Origin: Deltaproteobacteria bacterium
GTDB taxonomy: Bacteria > Desulfobacterota > Binatia > UBA9968
DNA: 5,384 nucleotides
Direction: 5' to 3'
Assembly (NCBI GenBank): GCA_020027655.1
Contig: JAHKKJ010000301.1
Span: 1-5,384 of the forward strand
Positions 1 through 4,747 of this stretch are shown piece after piece. The notes under the pieces are model-generated. The model worked only from the letters and a program-made list of their open reading frames with translations. It did no database searches and was not told where the DNA came from. A program made the translations under genes and the position numbers. How positions within the stretch are numbered: position 1 is the first letter of the stretch; every line of letters starts with the position of its first letter.

Positions 1-218
1 CAGCACTAAATAGTCTGTAGAAATTCCATGATGAGATGACATTCGGATTTAAGTTCTCGTTTTCCGCATCAGCCACAATGTGGATCGTCTGCCGCCTTTG
101 CTAGGCCCTTTTCCGTTTCGCATCTCGATGATAATTGAACTACAGCGCCCTTTTACTCTTTTGGCGCAAGATGGAAATTTCCAGACGCCATTTCTTTAAG
201 CAACTGCGGATCGCTACG
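1..218. other. non-coding upstream region
   Basis: I see no supportable gene here. The short open stretches on either strand stop after a few to about 24 codons and resemble nothing I recognise. An AT-rich GATAAT at 130-135 resembles a -10 box, but no acceptable -35 sits 16-18 bases upstream, so I do not call a promoter. The region presumably contains the promoter of the binding-protein gene that starts at 231. Confidence 0.5.
162..190. promoter_or_regulatory. nested palindrome upstream of binding-protein gene (possible operator)
   Basis: A perfect 10-base palindrome, GGAAATTTCC (173-182), is bracketed by the inverted pair TGGCG (162-166) and CGCCA (186-190). The spacers are unequal, 6 and 3 bases. 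The whole site ends 40 bases before the ATG at 231, a plausible place for a regulator site or a leader hairpin. No regulator gene is present in the window and no factor is known to me for this motif, so function is inference only. Confidence 0.2.
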
Positions 219-225
219 AAGGAGG
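219..225 (+). promoter_or_regulatory. strong ribosome binding site deciding the start at 231
   Basis: AAGGAGG lies five bases before the ATG at 231, a near-perfect Shine-Dalgarno sequence at good spacing. It decides the start. The same frame is open back to a TTG at 135, but that start has no such site and would place 32 charged, non-signal-like residues ahead of the secretion signal. Confidence 0.85.
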
Positions 226-230
226 ATTCG

Positions 231-1283
231 ATGAAAAAAGCGAAATCCATGGCTCACGTCATGTCCAGCCTACTTTTCTTTTTCCTCGCAGGCCCGGTCT
301 CTCCGCAGCCAAACTTTTACGAGGGCAAAACCATCAGCTTGATTCAGTCGAGTGAGCCCGGCGGTACGGCGGACATGCGTATAAGATCGATGATGGCTTT
401 CCTTCCGAAGTACATTCCGGGAAATCCGACCATCTTAACAGAGTACATGCCTGGAGCGGGCGGCCGAAAAGCAGCCAACCACATCTACCGGGCGCGGCCC
501 GACGGGTTGACCATTCTATCCAGCACGTCGGGACTGATCCCGAGCGCCATCATGGGTGAAACCGGGGTTTTGTATGATATCGACAAACTGATTTACCTGG
601 GCACGCCCTACAGCGAATTTCATGCGGTCTTTTTCACTAGGAAAGAGCTGGGCTTGGACACGATCGACAAGCTTCGGGCCGTCTCAGGCCTCAGAGTCGG
701 GGCTCAATCGGTCGGCCATGCAACCTACAGGGAAGGACGGGTGTTTAGCTACCTACTCGGTTTGACGAAGCCAACCTTTGTAGTTGGGTTCAGCGGGCCC
801 GAGATCGACCTGGCTTTGGAGCGCGGTGAGGTCGATGCGCGGTCGAGCGCCACTGAATCGGTTCTTCAGCGAAACCCGGACAGGCTCGCAAAGGGTAGCA
901 ACGTGCACTTCCATTCTATCTTCGAGGCTCCGCGGGGCAATAAGCATCCGCGCTTCGGCCATCTTCCGGAGATCGAGACTTTTGGTAAATCCGACAACGA
1001 GCGAAAACTGATGACGCTGCTGCGGAATTTAAAGCGGGCCGGTGCGCCGCTTGTGCTTCCGCCGGGAACAGCCGAGGACCGCGTCCAGATTCTCCGGCAA
1101 GCATTTCGAAGCATGTTTAAAGATCCCGCTTTCCATGGGGACTATAAAAAGCGGGTTGCTGAAGAACCTTCGCCTCTTACAGCGGAGACTCTTGAGAACA
1201 TGATCAGAGAGACTCCGCGAAATCCTGAGGCGATCGAACTCCTGAAAAGCCTCAATGGAGCTGGACCTCTTCCACCGCGCTAG
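231..1283 (+). CDS. divergent Bug/TctC-like periplasmic solute-binding protein
   Basis: The protein has 350 residues from the ATG at 231 and is probably the periplasmic solute receptor of a tripartite tricarboxylate transporter. Residues 1-26 look like a Sec signal: lysines at 2, 3 and 5, a hydrophobic core around 9-20, and likely cleavage near residue 26. The mature part opens with FYEGKTISLI (29-38). The family landmarks follow: EPGGTAD (42-48), PGAGG (74-78), RPDGLTIL (89-96), and a second-lobe stretch at about 187-206 containing ALERGEVDAR. Near the C terminus, LVLPPGTAEDRV (274-285) and KDPAF (297-301) match the usual closing segment. This FYEGKTI / PGNP / ALERGE type differs clearly from the two minus-strand TctC proteins, so it is probably not a recent copy of them. 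It converges on tctA and has no TctA or TctB of its own here, so it may serve the neighbouring carrier or one elsewhere. The ligand is unknown. Family assignment is firm; function as a receptor is inference. Confidence 0.85.
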   Translation: MKKAKSMAHVMSSLLFFFLAGPVSPQPNFYEGKTISLIQSSEPGGTADMRIRSMMAFLPKYIPGNPTILTEYMPGAGGRKAANHIYRARPDGLTILSSTSGLIPSAIMGETGVLYDIDKLIYLGTPYSEFHAVFFTRKELGLDTIDKLRAVSGLRVGAQSVGHATYREGRVFSYLLGLTKPTFVVGFSGPEIDLALERGEVDARSSATESVLQRNPDRLAKGSNVHFHSIFEAPRGNKHPRFGHLPEIETFGKSDNERKLMTLLRNLKRAGAPLVLPPGTAEDRVQILRQAFRSMFKDPAFHGDYKKRVAEEPSPLTAETLENMIRETPRNPEAIELLKSLNGAGPLPPR

Positions 1284-1309
1284 CGCCTGCCGACGCAGCT
1301 TCCCGCGCG

Positions 1310-2830
1310 TTATTCAGCAGACTCCTGAGGAACGCTCGTCCAGGCTTTCGCCACTTCTCTCCTACGGGTAATAAGAGGAAGGATCAGCAGAAGCGCGGCG
1401 GCGAGGATGAAGCCAGCCGAGATCGGCCGCGCAACGAAAATAGTGAAGCTCCCAGCGGAGAGAATCAGGGATTGGCGAAGCGCCTCCTCCATCATCGGGC
1501 CGATCACCATCGCCAGGATCAACGGCGCCGCCTCGTAGTCAAACTTTTTCATCAGATACCCGAGAACCCCGAAGACCCACATCACGATGCCGTCACCGAC
1601 ATTGTTGGTGACACTGTAGGAGCCAATGAGGCAGAACAGGAGAATGAAAGGAAACAGGATCGCGTAGGGCACTCTGAGCAGCCGGGCCCACATTGGGATG
1701 AGGGGTAGATTCAACACGAGAAGCATGGCGTTGCCGATGTACATGCTGGTGATAATCCCCCAGAAGACATCGGGGGCTTGCTTCATTAGCAGGGGGCCGG
1801 GCTGGAGCCCGTGGATCATCAGCGCGCCAAGGAGGATCGCCATGACCGCGTTGGCCGGAATGCCGAGGGTCAAAAGCGGGATGAAGGCCCCGCCAGCGGC
1901 GGCGTTGTTCGCCGCTTCTGGTCCGGCCACACCCTCGATGACTCCAGTGCCGAACCGCTCAGGGTATTTGGATGCTTTCTTTTCAACGGCGTAAGAGACA
2001 AAGGAGGCAATGATGGCGCCGGCACCCGGAAGAACCCCCAAGAAAAATCCCAGTACCGATCCCCTCATAATCGGCAGGGTTGAGCGGCGCCAGTCCTCGC
2101 GGGTTGGAAAGAGTCCCTTGGCCGGCGTGGCGAAAATTTCCTGCTTCTGTTTTCCTCGCTCCAAGTTGAGGAGAACCTCGGAGATTCCGAAGAGTCCCAT
2201 GATTACCGGCACCAGGCCCAGGCCGTCCATCAAGGTTTGAATTCCGAAGGTGAAGCGGTAGCGCCCGCTGATCGAGTCTACGCCCACACTGCCGCAGAGG
2301 AGTCCGACGGCCGCCATCATGAGCGCCTTGACCATTGACTCGCGAGCAAAGTAGGTGAGAATCGTCAGGCCCAGGACCATGAGAGAGAAATATTCCGGAG
2401 GGCCGAAGCTCAAGGCCACTTTGGCGAGGGACGGAGCCAGGAAGGTCAGGACAATAACACTCAGTGTCCCGGCGATGAAGGATCCGAACGCGGAAATCCC
2501 CAGAGCCGGACCCGCTCGTCCCTGACGCGCCATGGCGTGACCGTCTAGACAAGTGACAACCGATGCCGCCTCACCGGGGATATTCACGAGAATGGAGGTC
2601 GTTGAGCCGCCATACATTGCGCCGTAATAGATTCCGGCCAGCATGATGATGGCGGAGACCGGGGAAGCCGCAAAAGTGGAGGGGAGAAGGAGCGCGATGG
2701 CAGCCGCGGGTCCCAATCCAGGCAGAACTCCCACCAGGGTTCCGATGAATACTCCGATAAAACAATAGAAAAGATTGATCGGTTGAAGCACAACCTGAAA
2801 CCCATAAAGAAGCCCTTGAAAGATTTCCAT
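1310..2830 (-). CDS. tctA: TctA, large membrane subunit of tripartite tricarboxylate transporter
   Basis: This 506-residue integral membrane protein, of normal TctA length, is the main carrier subunit that moves the solute across the inner membrane, driven by an ion gradient. The N-terminal half has the conserved glycine/proline loop GVLPGLGP (34-41). It is followed by YYGAMYGGSTTSILVNIPGE (68-86 region) and the hydrophilic LDGHAMARQG (95-104). The second half repeats the pattern with GVLPGAGA (265-272), PEAANNAAAGG (304-314) and LTLGIP (320-325), the internal duplication typical of the family. About 12 hydrophobic segments are visible and the tail (489-506) is charged. I chose the ATG at 2830 because MEIFQGLLYGFQ is a typical TctA N terminus. 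The frame stays open 36 codons upstream to 2938, but that part is tctB read in another frame. The start lies two bases after the tctB stop (TGAGCATG) with no clear Shine-Dalgarno, which suggests translational coupling. The stop is 26 bases from the stop of the convergent plus-strand gene. Confidence 0.96.
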   Translation of the reverse strand: MEIFQGLLYGFQVVLQPINLFYCFIGVFIGTLVGVLPGLGPAAAIALLLPSTFAASPVSAIIMLAGIYYGAMYGGSTTSILVNIPGEAASVVTCLDGHAMARQGRAGPALGISAFGSFIAGTLSVIVLTFLAPSLAKVALSFGPPEYFSLMVLGLTILTYFARESMVKALMMAAVGLLCGSVGVDSISGRYRFTFGIQTLMDGLGLVPVIMGLFGISEVLLNLERGKQKQEIFATPAKGLFPTREDWRRSTLPIMRGSVLGFFLGVLPGAGAIIASFVSYAVEKKASKYPERFGTGVIEGVAGPEAANNAAAGGAFIPLLTLGIPANAVMAILLGALMIHGLQPGPLLMKQAPDVFWGIITSMYIGNAMLLVLNLPLIPMWARLLRVPYAILFPFILLFCLIGSYSVTNNVGDGIVMWVFGVLGYLMKKFDYEAAPLILAMVIGPMMEEALRQSLILSAGSFTIFVARPISAGFILAAALLLILPLITRRREVAKAWTSVPQESAE

Positions 2831-2832
2831 GC

Positions 2833-3273
2833 TCAAAAACCAAAGGGGCCTGCGGGAAGCTGAGTTTTTAGCCAGAGCTGGAAGAGCGCGTAAGAGGAAA
2901 CCGCTCCGCCCAGCGCAGAGACGGCGCTGAACACCCATCCTTTGTATTCCAGACGAAGCAAGAGAAAGAGAAACAGGAACGTGATCGTCACGAAGCCGAG
3001 CGTCTCAAGCAGTAAGAGGTACGCTAAAATTGCTCCAGTCGCGAGGAGAAACTTCGACGATTTGAGGCCGGACAACGAGAGCCTGTCTCTGTTCTTGAGT
3101 GAGTTGAGGAGCAGAACGAGCGAGAGGAGTCCTAGCACGACGCCGCCCCAGAAAGGAAAGAATCCTGGACCGGGTTGGCGAACAGCCCCGAGCTTCAGAT
3201 GGATCAAGCCCTCGATCGAGAAAAAAATTGCGATGGCCAACCAAAAAAGACCGCTGATCAGATCTCTCGACAT
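2833..3273 (-). CDS. tctB: TctB, small membrane subunit of tripartite tricarboxylate transporter
   Basis: This 146-residue protein with four hydrophobic segments (about 6-24, 42-57, 75-108 as a pair, 113-133) partners TctA in the inner membrane. The best family signature is the loop after the first segment, RQPGPGFFPFWGG (32-44), a conserved GPGFFP motif. The C terminus LPAGPFGF (139-146) is also typical. Length fits the TctB/DUF1468 family, about 150 residues. I chose the ATG at 3273 because MSRDLISGLF leads directly into the first membrane segment. The longer frame to 3372 reads through the palindromic repeat and yields a non-family N terminus. The Shine-Dalgarno before 3273 is weak. The gene sits between tctC (153 bases upstream) and tctA (two bases downstream), the classical order. 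Confidence 0.94.
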   Translation of the reverse strand: MSRDLISGLFWLAIAIFFSIEGLIHLKLGAVRQPGPGFFPFWGGVVLGLLSLVLLLNSLKNRDRLSLSGLKSSKFLLATGAILAYLLLLETLGFVTITFLFLFLLLRLEYKGWVFSAVSALGGAVSSYALFQLWLKTQLPAGPFGF

Positions 3274-3310
3274 AGAGGTCCGTTCGTCAATCGGTTTGAA
3301 GCCCAAAAAA
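3271..3310 (-). repeat. tctB leader segment resembling the tctC leader
   Basis: Plus-strand bases 3271-3310 resemble 4410-4446. Both begin CATA.AGGT, continue with T.GTC.AT and CGG.T.GAAGCC, and end in an A run, before joining the arms of repeat copies 1 and 2 respectively. The match needs a few small gaps. In copy 1 the initial CAT is the tctB start codon; in copy 2 it lies 18 bases upstream of the tctC start. This suggests the similarity reaches beyond the palindromic element itself. Confidence 0.4.
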
Positions 3311-3318
3311 GTCTTTTG

Positions 3319-3402
3319 CCGCAAAGGACGCAAAGGGCACAAAGTAAGGGCGGGTTTGAAACCCGCCCCCACATTTTTTTGTGTTCTATGCGTTCTTTGC
3401 GG
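3319..3402. repeat. long imperfect palindrome (dispersed repeat, copy 1) between tctC and tctB
   Basis: The core at 3348-3368 is a perfect inverted repeat, GGGCGGGTTT / AAACCCGCCC around a single G. Outer arms continue the symmetry: CCGCAAAGGACGCAAAGGGC (3319-3338) on the left pairs imperfectly with the reverse complement of the right end, CCGCAAAGAACGCATAGAAC (3402-3383). The right side is about five bases longer because of a run of seven T (3374-3380). The left arm is itself a short tandem of RCAAAGGRC-like units. The element starts 24 bases after the tctC stop and ends 45 bases before the tctB start. From general knowledge, such GGGCGGGTTT palindromes with CACGAAGGAC-type arms are dispersed in many environmental genomes and behave like REP or miniature elements. 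It would fold into a strong hairpin in the operon transcript. Confidence 0.85.
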
Positions 3403-3426
3403 TTAAGCATCTCCTTCTTCCGAGGC

Positions 3427-4392
3427 TTACTTCACCAGTCCGGCCTTCTTGGCGATCTCCTCCACGGCTTGGTACTCTTCACGCATCTCGGTGACGAGTT
3501 TTTCCGGCGGAGCGTAATCCTGCACCATGCCGAGAGGAGCCAGCTTGGCGACGATGCTGGGATCTTTAACCGCTTTTTCGATGGCTGCAACCAGAGCGGC
3601 GGTAACTTCTTTAGACACTCCCGCCGGAGCAAAGAAGGCGTACCAAACTCCATGGATGTTTTGGCGGTAGCCGATTTGAGTCAGCAATGGAACGTCCGGG
3701 TAAGGCGGCGACCGACTCGAGACGACAAGCCCCCGGACCTGTCCGCTCTGCAAATGGCCGCTAAGAGTGCCGATGGCCAGTATGGCTGCTTCAAGGTGGC
3801 CACCAAGGAGCGCCGTAGCTGCGGGCGAAGCCCCCTTGAAGGGGACCATGGTCATGCCGGCACCGGTGAGCGAGTTGATGAGCTCGAGCGCGAAGTGACC
3901 GGCCGTTCCCACGCCGGCGGTACCGACACGGATCTTTCCTGGATTCTTTTTGGCAAACTCCACCAGATCCTGAAAACGCGTGTAGGGCGCATCGCTTCGA
4001 ACCACGAACATGACCGGCGTTCGGGTAGACATCCCGAGAGGGGTCAGATCCTTGAAGGAATCATACGGAGTCGTCTCAGGATTGAGAATCCGGCCCGCGA
4101 TCAGGGCGGTGTTGGAGGTCAGGAGGATCGTATATCCATCCTTTTTGGCTTTCACTACGGCGTCGGTGCCTATCGTCAGTCCCCCGCCGGGTTTGTTGAG
4201 TGTAGCAACGGACACCTTCAACAACTTTGACAACTCGTCTGCCATTGCGCGGCCGGCGACATCGCCGGCATCCCCCGGCGCGAGAGGAATCACCAGGCTA
4301 ATGGCCTGATTGGGATAACTCTGCGCGCGGAGATGAGACGCGCTCGACAGGAGCAATGCGACTGTTAACATGCCCAGAAGACCTTTCATCAT
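3427..4392 (-). CDS. tctC: TctC, periplasmic solute-binding protein of the TTT operon (Bug family)
   Basis: This 321-residue protein of usual length has an N-terminal Sec signal: a lysine at 3, hydrophobic core 4-17, and likely cleavage around LRA-QS (residues 23-24). It captures the solute in the periplasm for TctB/TctA. Lobe one begins SYPNQAISLVIPLAPGDAGD (25-44). The usual APGG.xD loop is here APGDAGD, with an aspartate replacing the second glycine, and the usual PGAGG is PGGG (68-71). Further landmarks are KDGYTIL (84-90), GTAGVGTAGH (157-166), MVPFKGASPAATALLGGH (182-199), FFAPAGV (253-259) and KDPSI (276-280). Two in-frame ATGs (4392 and 4389) sit 5 and 8 bases after AAGGGAGG. I give the first, but the second is equally possible. 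It is the promoter-proximal gene of tctC-tctB-tctA and a close paralogue of the partial gene to its right. Substrate cannot be inferred. Confidence 0.94.
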   Translation of the reverse strand: MMKGLLGMLTVALLLSSASHLRAQSYPNQAISLVIPLAPGDAGDVAGRAMADELSKLLKVSVATLNKPGGGLTIGTDAVVKAKKDGYTILLTSNTALIAGRILNPETTPYDSFKDLTPLGMSTRTPVMFVVRSDAPYTRFQDLVEFAKKNPGKIRVGTAGVGTAGHFALELINSLTGAGMTMVPFKGASPAATALLGGHLEAAILAIGTLSGHLQSGQVRGLVVSSRSPPYPDVPLLTQIGYRQNIHGVWYAFFAPAGVSKEVTAALVAAIEKAVKDPSIVAKLAPLGMVQDYAPPEKLVTEMREEYQAVEEIAKKAGLVK

Positions 4393-4397
4393 GGCCG

Positions 4398-4405
4398 CCT
4401 CCCTT
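4398..4405 (-). promoter_or_regulatory. ribosome binding site of tctC
   Basis: On the minus strand AAGGGAGG precedes the ATGATG start pair by five bases (first ATG, 4392) or eight (second ATG, 4389). It rules out the longer frame that begins at 4485 inside the repeat, but does not choose between the two adjacent ATGs. Confidence 0.8.
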
Positions 4406-4452
4406 CTGACATACAGGTTGGTCGATGCCGGCTCGAAGCCGAAAAATTTTCT

Positions 4453-4497
4453 ACCACGAAGGACGCAAAGTAGGGCGGGTTTCAAACCCGCCCCTAC
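4453..4497. repeat. dispersed palindromic repeat, copy 2 (one clear arm)
   Basis: The core at 4473-4493 is the same perfect inverted repeat as copy 1 (GGGCGGGTTT / AAACCCGCCC) but with C at the centre. It extends to GTA...CTAC with one unpaired C on the right. The left arm ACCACGAAGGACGCAAAG (4453-4470) matches the arm type of copy 1 and shares GGACGCAAAG with it. The matching right arm is absent or badly decayed: only TGTTCTAT (4504-4511) and a GTTAA (4524-4528) recall the copy 1 right side. The element lies 60 bases upstream of the tctC start. Confidence 0.8.
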
Positions 4498-4540
4498 AAC
4501 ATATGTTCTATAAATTGCTATACGTTAAAGTTTTCGCTGC

Positions 4541-4578
4541 TTGCGCAAATTTTTCAGGCGGTCGCCAGTTTTGCGCAA
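4541..4578. promoter_or_regulatory. pair of TTGCGCAA palindromes, 30 bases apart (possible operator)
   Basis: The 8-base palindrome TTGCGCAA occurs at 4541-4548 and again at 4571-4578. The starts are 30 bases apart, close to three helical turns, so a regulator could bind both on one face. They lie just upstream of the AT-rich stretch that could hold the tctCBA promoter. No regulator gene is in the window and I know no specific factor for this site. The pairing could be chance. Confidence 0.25.
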
Positions 4579-4604
4579 CGTTATTTGCACCGGTGGCGCT
4601 AAGC

Positions 4605-4649
4605 CCCCCTCTCTTCTCTCCCCCGAGACGGGGGAGATGTAAGAGGGGG
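4605..4649. repeat. C/G-rich interrupted palindrome (CCCTCTCCCC type)
   Basis: An inner stem of nine perfect pairs, TCTCCCCCG (4617-4625) and CGGGGGAGA (4629-4637), closes a three-base AGA loop. An outer stem of eight perfect pairs follows, CCCCCTCT (4605-4612) and AGAGGGGG (4642-4649), with four unpaired bases on each side between the stems. Palindromes of this composition are common dispersed repeats in environmental bacterial genomes. It is 98 bases downstream of the stop at 4748, and no T run follows on the minus strand, so it is not a standard intrinsic terminator, though it could protect transcript 3' ends. Confidence 0.7.
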
Positions 4650-4686
4650 ACCTTTCGATTCTTTGGTTGCGGCTCCGGCCGCGCTA

Positions 4687-4700
4687 GGTTCTTTGTGGTT
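4687..4700. repeat. lone arm of the dispersed repeat 3' of the upstream tctC copy
   Basis: GGTTCTTTGTGGTT matches the right arm of copy 1 (GTTCTTTGCGGTT at 3392-3404), and similarity continues into the bases beyond, up to about 4720. Its reverse complement, AACCACAAAGAACC, also resembles the left arm of copy 2, ACCACGAAGGAC. It may be the far terminal inverted repeat of one larger element spanning about 4453-4700, or a leftover arm. Short length keeps confidence low. Confidence 0.35.
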
Positions 4701-4747
4701 GATCATTTTTTTCTTTCCCGTCTGACCGTGAGTTTTTGGAATGGGAC

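Larger units (their letters stand above)
4393..4747. other. gene-free interval with repeats between the two tctC genes
   Basis: There is no gene in these 355 bases. Open frames that cross it are translations of the repeats. From right to left, after the stop of the upstream tctC copy, it holds an AT-rich patch (4702-4716), a lone repeat arm (4687-4700), a C/G-rich palindrome (4605-4649), two TTGCGCAA sites (4571 and 4541), an AT-rich stretch (4501-4530), repeat copy 2 (4453-4497) and the tctC leader with its Shine-Dalgarno. A promoter for the minus-strand tctCBA operon is likely here. The best candidate -10, TATAGA (4512-4507, minus strand), has only a poor -35 (GAAAAC) 17 bases upstream, so I do not call it as a feature. 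Confidence 0.7.

Noticed and set aside
135..230. Earlier TTG start for the plus-strand receptor
   Set aside because: It has no ribosome binding site and would bury the signal peptide behind 32 residues; AAGGAGG before 231 decides the start.
1284..1309. Bidirectional terminator between the convergent genes
   Set aside because: The 26 bases contain only a four-pair CTGC/GCAG stem and no T run on either strand.
2831..2938. 36-residue N-terminal extension of tctA
   Set aside because: This stretch is tctB coding sequence in another frame; MEIFQGLLYG at 2830 is the typical TctA N terminus.
3274..3372. 33-residue N-terminal extension of tctB
   Set aside because: It reads through the palindromic repeat (GAGFKPAL-type peptide), has no family similarity, and the ATG at 3273 leads directly into the first membrane segment.
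3175..4230. Long 351-codon open frame on the plus strand opposite tctC and the repeat
   Set aside because: It is antisense to the clearly homologous tctC and tctB, has low-complexity charged composition, and crosses the palindrome; it is a shadow of the real gene.
4393..4485. 31-residue N-terminal extension of tctC
   Set aside because: It is also a translation of the repeat; a good Shine-Dalgarno and signal peptide support the start at 4392 or 4389.
4453..4497. CRISPR-like repeat
   Set aside because: Only two scattered copies more than 1 kb apart, palindromic and with different flanks; there is no regular repeat-spacer pattern.
4605..4649. Intrinsic terminator of the second tctC
   Set aside because: On the minus strand the hairpin is followed by GCTTAGCGCC with no T run, and it is about 100 bases from the stop.
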